Shown here piece by piece: positions 42,458 to 53,922 of a stretch of 64,000 nt of DNA; the stretch's first letter is position 1, and each line of letters opens with the position of its first letter. Both the position numbers and the translations under genes were made by a program. Source of the DNA: Hortaea werneckii (Eukaryota > Ascomycota > Dothideomycetes > Mycosphaerellales > Teratosphaeriaceae); assembly GCA_037044905.1 (NCBI GenBank), contig JBAOKB010000077.1, positions 434,001 to 498,000 on the forward strand, read 5' to 3'. The notes under the pieces are model-generated. The model saw nothing but the letters and a program-made list of their open reading frames with translations. It was not told where the DNA came from and searched no databases.

Positions 42458-44783
42458 CCTCGAATAATGATGTATGTATGCGTCCTTTGATGCGGTTGTG
42501 TCAGCTCATTGTCACGCCCGAAAGAGTTTCTACAAGCTAAACGATGATAATAATATTTGTTTGAAGGCCGCCACGGAAGCCTAAGGTGAGCTCATGCGCC
42601 GGGTCCAGCCGACCGGGAGCAGCTTATACCGACCTCCGAGAACACACCACTCCCTCCGCAGCTCGGTGAGCTCGGCCACGAAGAAGTTGTTCAACCTGAC
42701 AAGGCCAGTCTTTGTATGAGACATCATGCGAGAACTCTTGAACAGTGATTTCTTTACCAATGTGCCGTGTAGCGCGAATTTGTGAGCTATCCAAAATGTC
42801 AATCAAAGTCGGCCAATTCTGCAGACATAGGCTCGACAATACCACCTTGATGGTTTTGTTTTTTAACGAGTACCTGGGTTCTGTCGAATGCTGGTCTCCG
42901 ATGAAATGCAGAGGCAAAATCCATTTCTAGCACATATGTTCAAATGAACGGGTGCAAAAGGCTTGGAGACAAGCGTGCCCTTGTAACAACAAAGCATGAG
43001 CTTCTGTCGCTATTATTGCCACCTCACACCTGTTCGAGACGTAAATGCAAGGTTACTCAGACTCGAACGTATGCCTACATTCGTCGGTACCGATGCTTCG
43101 CCAGACCGTAGCATGGGGCCAAAACCCCATCGATCAGGCGATTTCTCCCGACACAGCGGACTGCGAAGTTGAGCCTGGCCTAGGTTTGGCGGTAATTAAG
43201 CTGGCGGAATTCGGCCGCACAGATAAATGCGTAGCAAACACAACTGTAGCGAAGCGAACGAAGTCATGGGATTTGCGTTCGAGCCATTATTGACTAGAGT
43301 GGTGTTATCCTTGCAGCCCTTTGGATGTCGCAACGTGGATGGTGCGTAGGTTCAGCCTGAGGTTTCGGGAATACGGTGGAATCAATTGCGCCAGGTGGGC
43401 CAGCTTCTAGTCGCTGTAAGCGCCAGCAGTTGAGTTTGAGAAAGCACGGCATGAGACGCGATGTGCTGTGCGTCATGTGCTAAAGCGGGTAATAGACTAC
43501 GAGGACAGCTTGGCAACAGAGAAGGAGGAGTATACTTTCTTGTTCTTCGGACGCCCCGGGGGCGGTCGGCTTGCCCCAGTTAGGTCTCACGGCGTGTGCG
43601 TGATGGTGTAGAGGTGAATTTTTTTTCCCCTTCTTTTTTGTATTTTTCGCAGACGCATCTTACAATCGCGGATGGAGAGTTTGGTCACAATCAGAACAAC
43701 TGAGAAGTTCGTGTGCACCTGACCACCAGTAAATGCACATAGCCGCTGCGCCAGTTCATCGGTAGGTGGAGCGGCCGTGGCCAGGGGCGGTTTGCGTATA
43801 CCATGTTTGGTTCCAGGCGTGAAACTCGAGTTCAGACAGCCAACGACTTCCCATGACAAGCGCAAGCGCGAGTAGAACACGCACCCCGACAAAGTATCTT
43901 CTCCAAGCCAGTCCTTAATATGCAGTTTTATCACAGGGGTGGATAGGCGAGCGATAGGCTTTGGGCTCGCAAAAGTAAAATAGACAGAAAGTTCACTGGT
44001 GTTGATAGTGTGGCGTCTCACTCATGCTTTCGAGAGCTTCACGTGGCGATGACTGGCGGAGGCAGATGTGGGGCCAACGTCGTCGAAACTTGGCTACAGT
44101 AGTAGGGCTTCCGCCTTCTCGCAGCCTCAAGGCCTCCACCACCTGCTGTGAAGAGGAAGATGTCAAGACGCCCTCTACAGTAAGGTGCACGTGGTCGGAG
44201 GCGAGCGCTGCCTCATCGTCGGTCCGCAGCCGAAGGAGGAAAGAATAAATGTATTTAAGGCGACTTCCTGCAGAGACAAGAATCGGGACGAGCCTGCAGC
44301 CGCAGCGGTAGGTATGATGTTTTCATACTGTCATCTGTGGGTGATCTTGTAAGTCAGTCCCGCTGGCAGACAAAGCCGCGTGGAGTCTCTTGGTTCTGCC
44401 GGCTACTCGGCGGCATGTTCCAGCCGCCATCGTCAAAAAGGTACTACTGATGATTAGTTTACACTACCACGGCGGCCGGGGCGGTTGCAGCGCTGCACGA
44501 AGTTTGATGGTTGGGCGCGATATATAAGGCGGTTTGGACCAAGTTGAAAGGGGTAAGCCAGGCTACTCGTGCGTAGAATTACTCGTTTTACTACTGCACG
44601 TTTGCCTAATTCTACCGAACGACCCGAAGTACAATCGTCTGTGTTGGCTCCCGTGTGGTGCGACAGGCCACGATGCAGCATATAGACGTCCTCACCTCCA
44701 TTCCCACTTCATCTTACCCAAGCCCTCCTCTTTCCCATTCGACATCCCGCTCTCCATCCCTCTCCCTTGACAACAACATCGAC
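42458..44783. other. Intergenic region with possible coding fragments
   Basis: No supported gene in 2.3 kb. A minus-strand fragment at about 44250-44000 (DDEAALASDHVHLTVEGVLT, VEALRLREGGSPTTVAKFRR) is protein-like but stands alone. It could be an exon of a missed gene or a remnant. Confidence 0.4.
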
Positions 44784-45077
44784 ATGGGAGGTAACGCAAA
44801 TAACGTCGACGGCGTAGGCGCCTTAAACTACCAACGTGCCATCGATATCGCTCGCAACACTGAAGGCGACCTCGACCCAAACGTCAACGAATATCTCGAA
44901 AAAGCCGTCAGCGAGATCTGGGGTCGCATCCAAATGCAACCCGACTCATACATTCTCACCAAAGACGAATTCGCGGTTTTCAATTTCTATATCCGCCGCT
45001 TCGAAGGCCTCCCACAAGCACAGCAAGCCGTCGCGCGATACTGGCAACAAGCTTCAGCACCCTCGATCAGGAGCTAA
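44784..45077 (+). CDS. Small conserved fungal protein of unknown function
   Basis: Single exon of 97 residues from the ATG at 44784 (MGGNANNVDGVGALNYQRAI). Two helices (NVNEYLEKAVSEIWGRIQMQ and AQQAVARYWQQA) flank PDSYILTKDEFAVFNFYIRR, which I recall as a block conserved in uncharacterised ascomycete proteins. The frame stays open 43 codons upstream to an earlier alternative start, but that part is low-complexity Ser/Pro and probably leader. No localisation signal or known domain is seen. Confidence 0.6.
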   Translation: MGGNANNVDGVGALNYQRAIDIARNTEGDLDPNVNEYLEKAVSEIWGRIQMQPDSYILTKDEFAVFNFYIRRFEGLPQAQQAVARYWQQASAPSIRS

Positions 45078-48000
45078 TGTAGGATGACGAGCTCATCTCT
45101 CCCGTTCGCAACCCCCCCGGTGCCACTCCCCTTGGTCAGCTTGGGCGGGATTCAATTCGTCAGGCGACATCCGACGTACCACGTCGGTTGCGTCTATCAC
45201 AGGCGCAAGGTTGATGCACCCACTTGATGCTGCAAAGAGACTTTGGGTTGGAACAGATGCGCTGGCAGTGCGGTTAAAAGGCAAGCAGCGGATGAGTCCG
45301 ACTCTTCCAGCCGCGTTACCCACATGTCGTGTGCGGTCCAATGTCTTGGATTTCCCAAATTTGATCTTTTCTGGAGCCAACCACGCAACAGAACCCCTGC
45401 TCGTTGGCAGCATTGCCAAGCGTATGCTATCCCTTCGAATCTCATTTAACACGGCACATCACCACTGTCAACCGATTGCTGCAGTAAGCGCTTAGTGTTC
45501 GGCCAGATTCGGCCCGCATTGATTACCGCCGGGTCGACACCTCCCAGCAGCCTTCGTGGGACCAACCGAACATCACCTTCCCCGCTTAAAAATGGCCCAA
45601 TACCCAAGACCTCTCTATGCGCAGTGGACGTCACAACTGGTCATATTCTGCACACGGCGTTATGCACGAAAGATCACAATGCGACAGGGTGTACTGGGAA
45701 GCTTTACAACGACTGCAGCTCGCCAGTGGCATCTGAAGTGGTTATGCGTGACTGCAATGCGACTGCAGTGCGCTAGTAGACGCCATGCACAACACGGAGA
45801 CCGCTTGCTCCAGAGTGCATTATTCCCGGAATATGTGCATTTACTCTACCTCACGTGGAGCTTCTGATCAGGTGGTTGGTCTCACTAGCGGCCTTTTCTT
45901 ACTTCACAGATTGTCGTCTGCGCTACGATGGCCAAAGGAGCAAGCACTGACAGATACTACCTCCAGCCACCGACGAGATAGTGGACTTCTAGAGTCCCAT
46001 GCAGCGCCAGTTCCGTGATGCAGCAGCTTGGTGATGCCAGGGCGTTGTGATTCTAAGCCTGAATGGCTGAATTTGTTTTCGAGCATATGGCAGTCGAATG
46101 GGTCATTCTGCAATGTTCCGCTTGCGATGGTACTTGTTGAAGGGAGCCGCATATACTCAATCACCACACGATATGTCCCCTAAAGCTGCTATCTGGCTAT
46201 CAAAGTGCTGAGTCGCTTTGCTAGAACGACGACGGATGTGTCTTGAAACGGCGCTGCGACCCCTCACATCGATGTGGGAGTCGGCAGAAGGAGAGGCAGG
46301 AAAGGAAACTGCTACATTCTGCGTACTATAATTATTTTCACTTTTCACTGGGACAGTCTTGATTCAAAGAGAAGGCGAGATTTTGTAGAGACTCTCTGTT
46401 CATTCCATTCAACCATTGATAGCCAGTGTTCGACAAGGAGGTCATAGGATGCAACAGGCAAAACATGTCACTGCTAGCACTCAGCCTTGAGCTGTTGCGC
46501 CAAGCCAATGTACACTATATGTTGTTGTCCCGCAGCGACGAGACTCTTGCAATACACAGCACATTCTTTACACCCACTTCCCGCGCTAGAGCGACTTGAC
46601 CCAAACCGCTGATGTCTGAACGCACGCTTGACCTAAGGTTTCGCGGACGGCCATAGTATTTCCCACGGGGATCGGAGGCCAAGCCGCCTGGGAGGCCGCC
46701 GAGCAGACCACGGCTTCCTGTCATGCAAATGAGTTTGGAATAGGACCGGGGCCAACTTTCGCCATAGGCACAATTGCAACAACAAACCATAGCAAATGAG
46801 CGCGCAGTAGAGTGCATCCTTATCATGATCTTGCTGTAGCCTTGAAACCTTAGACCGTGCGCTTGTAGCCCGTTAACGGTCGTCTACAACCGTCATCAAA
46901 CCTCCTGCATAGCGTGTGATCTGCTGCGTCGTTAGTGTGCTGGTGATAGATGAGGAGACATGCATGCATAGCGGTAGTTGAGAGCGCTTTGTATACTCGA
47001 CACATCTACAGCAACCCATTCTCATCACTCTCAGAGGTCTGTCTGCATACGGATGCAGGTTTCGTCCGAATGTCGTGCGGTATCCTTTGCAAGGACGCAT
47101 TGCATCTTCCAACTACCTCCTCCCAGCACAAGCTGTGGGGCATATAGAAGACGAGAGGACCATCATCTGGAGACTAGCTTCCGGCTGATAGTGGAAACTC
47201 TGCGTAGGTCTGACGGGACAGAAACGATTGGCGCGTTTCACAAGGCTGCTTTTTCCGATGCCTAATAGCACGACCCGATCGATCTACGAGGACTGCCTAG
47301 GTATACGAGCACGGAGGAAGGAGGGAGGCATGATGGATGGCACGCCGTCCAAGTTGACTCGCTGAGTTCGCGCTATCGAGATCGCCTAGCTAGTGCACTC
47401 GGTTTGGACCGAACAGACTTTCCATCCCGCTGGCTGTAACGCCACAGGATTCGGCGCGCAAGCCGTATGCAGGTAAACGGCCGGGCTTTCCTACCGTTCT
47501 TAGTGTCTGGATTTTTGACTGCCGATGGTCCCGGGCAACCATGGTAGCCAACCGGCAGCGGTCAAATCGGATTCCATTGAATACTGTATGCACACTGTGC
47601 GCCAATCGCAATTCAGAATGCTCGCGTGCCAACGTGCTTGATGGTGGAGAAAATGGTCAATTTATCCAAATCATGTACTGGTTCCAAGTTGGCGCGACCG
47701 TATCCCCTCGTATGGAAGAATTAAACCACCTTTCACGCGCGATGTGGTTACAGTCCGAACTCGATATAGGAATCTTTCGACTAGCAATACCGCTCTATGG
47801 CCATTATCTCCGTCATCTTTTGTGCTCTGCAGGCTACTGTATATTTCCTTCGATAAGCAATACTCCCTCTGTAGCAATGGGATATAACCAATTTTCACGA
47901 TCCTTATAGAAAGTTCAGACTGTAATGTCATCGGGACTTTTCGATCCCGTCGGCATAGGAAGCCTTGTATACAGCCGGGCTGCAGGGTACAGGGTGGATC

Positions 48001-48408
48001 TTCGGGCGAAGCATTAGACATTGCATGATGGAGTAGAAGGTTCATTGTTTTTTGGGCAAAAGCTATGTGGGTATTTGTGCAAAAGGAAAGAGGGAATCCA
48101 TCAGGTTTCAGAACCCGTGTCGACGCCAGATCCCAGACCTTTGCAGGAATGCAACGTCGCCCACGGCTTTGCCAAGAGCATTATGGCAATTCCAGTCCTG
48201 ATTTCAAGCTACATCTATGCTTTCGCGTTGGAGCTACTTCCTACAGCTTGCTTCTTCGGGCCAAACAGCTTCAAGGATCGCCCCGCCAAGGTACCCACAC
48301 CTTTATCTGCAGGCTACAGCCCGCAAATTCTAGACCCCGGGCACACGCGTGAGGCTAGTTCAGTGGGGCGTGTCTGGTGGGAGCGGCTATGTCAACGCGC
48401 ATGGTCGC
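45078..48408. other. Gene-poor stretch
   Basis: About 3.3 kb with only short frames on both strands. One minus-strand frame (46826-46515, 103 codons, LLGGLPGGLASDPRGKYYGR) has some protein character but no match I know and no splice context. Near 48330-48408 lies the 3' flank of the JmjC gene. No transposon or RNA gene recognised. Confidence 0.45.
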
Positions 48409-51400
48409 CTACGTGAACGTGGCAGAAGCGGTATGCTTCGCGGGAATACTGTCAATGGCGTCGTCAGAGTCAGCATCACTCGTCGGTTCAGCGAGACATG
48501 CTGCTCCACGAGAGCGCGAGTCGACACCATTTGTGCCCGTTGTGTTTGAGCCGATGTCGATACCGGACATTTCCAGCGCTTGAAGCTTCGCCAAGCGATT
48601 TTCTTCTGCAATCCTCGCTTTCTGCTCTGCTTGGAGCAAAGAGACTTTCGAGGGACGGCCCCTTGGTCTTCCAGTCGGGGGTTTACGACCAGCTGAGGGC
48701 TTCGTAGTTGTGGTTCTTGACGGCTCAGATGCATTGTTCGCAGTGGACGCCCTTTCAACAGCTGCTTTTGACAGCGCAACGGTATCATCTACATCCATAA
48801 AGTCATCGATGACTTCGTTCACAACGTTATCGTCATCGATATTATCTTCGACGGCGTGCGTGGACACAGCCGGCCTCATGCTTGGACGTTTGCCAGCCGG
48901 CCTGCCTCCTGGACCAGAAAGTCTGCCGGGCTCGTCGCTGTCCACATCTTCTGAACGGATCCGGGCGCTGGAGTGGTCATTTGTATCGTCTTGATACTGA
49001 CTGACATTGCTGCTACGGGGCTTGCGTGAAGGCAGTCCTTGTGGGCTGGCTTCGCCCGCATGTCGATTTTGAAGATAACCCGGAAGAGACCTGCGATCCT
49101 TTTCTGGAACGCCATCACCATAATGACCGCTAGAAGCCAGTGGACCTGCTTGGTCTCGCTCATCATCGGAGCCAATGTCAACCTCTTCGTACTCCACGTG
49201 GCTCTGGCGTGTCTTGCGCTTTTGCCGCTGTTCCGGATCTGTTGCGATGCGTACACGCTTTCCATTTGGCAATCTTACGCGGGCATCATAACCATAGTTG
49301 TCGTCCTTCTCGATTGGAACCAGAGCTTTCTTGGTCTTGCTGGTGACGACAAAGCCATCGCGCTCCCGTTGTTGATGGTATTGCTTGGGATCCTGTTTTG
49401 GACGGATGTCGCTAGTGAGCAGCGCATGGCCGGCTTCATCATCCTGGCCTTCTTTGTCCTGCTGCTCATCTTCTATGTCGTGGTCCGCATCTGCTTCTTC
49501 GCTGGCCCCTCCCAGGGTGGCACTTGTAGCCTGCTGAGCCGCAAGGTGTGCCAACCGTGCTCCGGTGACTTTTAGCTTGACAATTCGCCTTTTATTGCGC
49601 AAGGCCGCTGCGAGCATGATGTAACGACCTTCCGCCTTCGCTCTGTCCAGTGCCTTGCGCTCTTTCTCCCTCTCAAATTGCCTCTGTGCTTCGTTCTTGG
49701 CTTTGGAAGCAATGGTTCCATCTGCAAGGTCTGAGGACTTGAAACCGGCAGCGGACACCTTCGGCTTCTTAGCCTTTAGGATGCTTTTGCATATTGATGC
49801 CTGCGTTATCAAAATCGTCCTCGTCGTCCTCGTCATCTCCGCGTTGCCTCTTTGACAGTCGCGAATTGACCATCCCTTCTTGCTCTTCTTCAACCTGAGC
49901 CGGCTCTACGCTCGTCGGTCGCGCGTAATCTGGATATGGAAATGCACTGTCTTCACCAGGGGCAGGGTACATGTGTGCTTGCGGCGCAACGGGTGCGTAT
50001 CCATCGACAGAACCACTTACTGGCGCACCAGCAACCATTGCGGAAGGAGGTGGCAGTGCGTTCTCTTGTTGTAAGCGCCGCATCAAATAAGCGTCTTCAT
50101 CTTCATCATCCCTTCTCGCATGAACTGACTCGTCACCAGTGAGGGCAGGATCGATAGGTGTCTGGTTCTCAGGTGAATATTCATAGTCCACTTGGGTTTG
50201 ATCGACGGGTTCTTCATCGTCCAGATTGGCGTCAGCTTCTTTTGCTTTCTCTGCCTCAGCCCTTGCTCGTTTGACACGGTTGGAATTAGTCCGATCCACA
50301 GCATTGTCATCTCTGAGCCAGTTCAAGTTGCTCAGGCTGAAATCTACCAGAGCCTCAACGCTGCGAACGTCCGCTACCTTTTTCGTGTCGTGACCGAGCA
50401 AAGTACCCTTTGGCTCGTATGGCTGCTGATTGCCCTCCTTCCGACAGGCACCGGCGAAGCAGATACCAAGACAATGAGGACAGGTCCAATCAGGATCCTC
50501 CATGATCTCCATTGGCATCTTGTCACAGCCACGGAACAATGACCCATAACACCAGCCGCGGTCACATTTTGTGCAAAAAGACATCTTCCAATTAGGATGA
50601 CGCGATTTACAAATATGGCAAGGCGTGTTATTCTTGAGCCATGTCTTGGACTTCTTCTTTGCAACTTTCTTTACAGTGCCATCATCCCCGACGATGATCT
50701 CCTCGTCTTCCTCTTCATCGTTCTTCGGTTCGTTCGCAGGCGCGTGTACGTCCTTCCACGGACGTCGCTTCAATTGATCTTTGCAGACTTCAGCCAGAGT
50801 CTTCTTGCCATAACGCCTGCGCTCTTCGAGAAGTGGTTGTGGTGTCTTCTCTGTCACTTGGTTGCCATCAAGCTGAATGATTTGTTTTCGCCAGGCATCG
50901 TATTTTGTTGCCAGCTCTCTCCACCGGAACTGTTCTACCCATTTGTGGCCGCTGATACATGCGCAGGAACGACCCATGGCGTAACAATCCATGCATACGT
51001 CGTACGGATCGCCTTCGCCATCCTGATCATGACCAAGTAGATCCTTACAAGATGGACAGGTCAGGAATCGGTTAAATATGTTGCTTCGGCAATATGCACA
51101 CGTCACGTTAGAATCGAATGGCAAGTACTCGATCGACTTCGGCGCATCACGGTCCTCTGGATTGAACATTTCCGAAAGCATGATTTGCTTGAAAAGACTA
51201 AACAGCTTCTTGAAGTCCTTCTGAAGCTGTTTGATCTTCCCAGTGTAAAGCAGTTGCTGGGCCATTTCGGTAGGCATATGTACTGCTTGTTGTTGTGCTA
51301 GTGCAAGGAGGTTGCTGTACTTCTGTAGAGTGTAGTACACGATGGCCTTGTTCTTGTACTGTTCGTCACGGCACACAATCCTGCTCCGTGGCAGCGCCTC

Positions 51401-52432
51401 GTTGAGCGCCATTTCAAGCGTCTCGGCCGTGGTGCGGTTCCAAGCCACCTTCATAGTGCGAGTGCCTCGGTTCCAGACTTGGTGGGGTGCGAGCGGTGGG
51501 ATGAGGATGAAATCACCCGGCCGTTGCTCAACAACGTAAACATTGAAAGGCGCTTTCTTCCAGGCCACAACTTGCGCAAAGTGATTTTCAACTTCAATGT
51601 CATGACCAAGTACGCTCAGCCAATACTCGGAGACAATGTGCCGATCTTTCGTTTCAGTCATGAACCAGATTGAAGATCCCGGTCTCTCTGCTTTCCCATC
51701 GTCCGATACTGTGTTTGAAGCCTCCACCATGATGTTTTGACCGAGCGACGCGCACATTTCACGATGCGACGGTGTGTATGTGCCTTCATGTCCGATGTAG
51801 CACATCAAGTTCTCAGCCCGCATGTCCGGCGGTAAAGAGCTCATAAGGTCGCCGGCCCTCGCAATGCCTTTGGCCTGCTTCCTGCCCTGGGTATTACCTG
51901 TAGGGTCTGGCACTGTGCCGGGGCCATTGATGTCGCCAGTGCTCTCATTGAGATACCATAATGTACTCGGTATCTGCTCCTTCAGCTTGTCCTGCCACAC
52001 GCCTGGGCAATCAATGTCCTTCAAGTAAACTCTTTGCCTGTTCTTTTCCTTATACGCATCCGGCTTCTCAAAGAATTGGTTCGTGAGCTTCCCCATGTTC
52101 TTGAGATAGTGGCCCATGGTAAGTGGCAGATTTTCTTGACTCGTCAACACCCGCGCATTCTCGACCTTGTCCCCGCAATTATCCCGCAGCCACTTTGGAG
52201 AGAATGTCCACGGATCCAATCGGTCTTCGAAGCCGTCAATGACAAGCGGCTTGCCCCCCATGATCACATGCAATAGCACAAGCTTCTCGAACGCAGCAAG
52301 GCCTTGCTGATCGATCATGTCACAGCTTATCCGGTCGACATAGCTGAAGTTGGGGGTATGCTCCACGAGCTTCTTCAAGTCGAATCGTGGGGATATGGGC
52401 TCGAAGGATGCCCGTGGTCGCGTCGCAGGCAT
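48409..52432 (-). CDS. JmjC-domain protein with CDCA7-type zinc finger (zf-4CXXC_R1) and AT-hook-like tail; one apparent single-base insertion
   Basis: About 1340 residues from the ATG at 52432. The JmjC domain (about residues 180-340) keeps the iron ligands HxE in TPSHREMCASLGQN (His about 223) and the second His in APHQVWNRGT (about 316). A first Cys-rich cluster follows (VTCAYCRSNIF, FLTCPSCKDLL, DVCMDCYAMGRSCAC). The second has the zf-4CXXC_R1 pattern: PCHICKSRHPNWKMSFCTKC, then WTCPHCLGICFAGACRK. The C-terminal third is charged and coiled, with an AT-hook-like GRPRGRPSK. The frame breaks near 49785-49795, where four A would be three, joining GINMQ to SILKAKKPKVSAAGF. JmjC enzymes demethylate histone lysines; plant IBM1 also combines this finger type with JmjC. 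Substrate and partners here are unknown. Confidence 0.87.
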
Positions 52433-52931
52433 CTTCGCGACTCACGTACAAGGCGCGAACGCCTTGCGCCCACATCCAAAAGTGGGGAGCAAGCGTGTAG
52501 GTATCGCAGCCGCTTTCGTCACGCGCGGCCGTAGTGTTGCATAACTAGAAGGCTTCTCTCGGAGGCAGATGGTAATGGAAGGATTCAGTCAGCTGTATCA
52601 GTCTTCATAAGCTTGGCGGCATCCACGACCGCACAAGCAGTGTGCTGAAGGGAACAGAAGGTGATAAGTGGAAAGTTGCCGCTGAAGCTTGCAGGCGTGG
52701 AAGTCGCGATCGGCATACCGAAGGGAGCTCGGAGACCTCGGCCGGCCCGCTCGCTGGTGCCTCAGGCTGAAGATGCGCGGTCAGCGAATCCAATCCATGG
52801 GCACCTCCAGCCGGGCAATCCATAGATGGAACCCGGCCAGGTCTGTCGTCAGTGCAGCACCCCAAGCCAGTCCTTTCTTACTCACTCTCCACTCTATCCC
52901 TTGGTGGCAGCCAGCAGGGTGTAGCGCAAAT
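52433..52931. promoter_or_regulatory. Divergent promoter region of the JmjC gene and complex I 21.3a
   Basis: A 499-base gap between oppositely transcribed genes. A pyrimidine-rich stretch precedes the ATG at 52932, as is common before fungal start codons. Confidence 0.4.
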
Positions 52932-53647
52932 ATGTCGGCCAAGCAAGCTGCTTCCCGCGTCGGGCGGATCGCTCAAGAGAAGTCATACAAGGTATGCGCC
53001 GGCTACCAATACCTATGGGTGAGACGCATGGATTAACGATGCTCGCGCTTGCAGAAATACACCGTTCAGCCGCAGGGTATCTGGGCGAAGATCAACCAAT
53101 TCTTCGCGATCGACTCGAAGCGCTCAACCGGTGTCCCTCTCAACCCGCACTACCGTCTCCCCACGCCCGGCGGCAACGAACCAACGCTCTACGACGACCC
53201 GGTCACCGTGCCCGCTGGTGACATTGCAGAGAACCCCTACTGGAAGCGTGATGTGCGCAGATCGTACCCAAAGCTATCCGTCGTGAAGCAACCGGATGTT
53301 GTAGGCCTTTTGACAGTAGGCTCGGCCGCAGCCCCGAAGGACACGCTTCAGATCGGTGATGCGGGCAACAAGCAGATGGTTACTGTGAAAGAGGAAGGGG
53401 AGAAGGGTCTGGCGCAATTTTTCGAGAAGGAGAAGAGTGCTTTCAAGGGAGTTTTGGGGCCGAATGGCATGCCCCCAATGCCGCCCTCAAGGCACCAGAC
53501 CAGCAAGCGATACACGATGTTGGAGGAGGACGAGCAGGCCTACTCATCCAAGTGAGTCTTTCTTTATTTCTCCCTCCAGAGAGTTTGCTTCTCATAGAAC
53601 CACATGGCTAACTTTTCCCCAGCTACCCCTGCAGGACATTTGTTTAG
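52932..53647 (+). CDS. nuo-21.3a: NADH:ubiquinone oxidoreductase 21.3 kDa subunit (complex I)
   Basis: Three exons: 52932-52991, 53055-53551 and 53623-53647. Introns are GT-AG, the last with donor GTGAGT and a ttttccccag acceptor. If the last intron is not used, the frame simply ends at 53555 with SSK; splicing gives SSNYPCRTFV, which I prefer because the signals are consensus. The product has 193 residues. The sequence SRVGRIAQEKSYKYTVQPQG and IWAKINQFFAIDSKRSTGVP with LNPHYRLPTPG are marks of the fungal 21.3 kDa accessory subunit. It sits in the inner mitochondrial membrane as part of respiratory complex I. Its presence argues against yeasts that have lost complex I. Confidence 0.88.
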
Positions 53648-53922
53648 ACAAGGTCCACGGCGTTAACAGCGGCTGTACATAGATGTATTTGCAAGATTTC
53701 CACGTACCTTCAAAAGAAATCAAGAGCTCACAACCAGTCTGGAATGTGCATGAGGACCACAAGGTGCGGGCAGCTATGTCCGGGCGCGAGGAAAGAGCAA
53801 CCAGGTAACTTCCGCTCCAGCCTCAAGAGCCTAATCCCACCTCATCTCTTCCGCTGCGCTGTCCATCTAATCCTTCCTCCGACGCGTCGATAAGTTGCCC
53901 TTGTTCAATATTTGCCATAACA

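Noticed and set aside
46515..46826. Minus-strand frame of 103 codons as a gene
   Set aside because: It has no recognised family, no splice context and no support beyond length.
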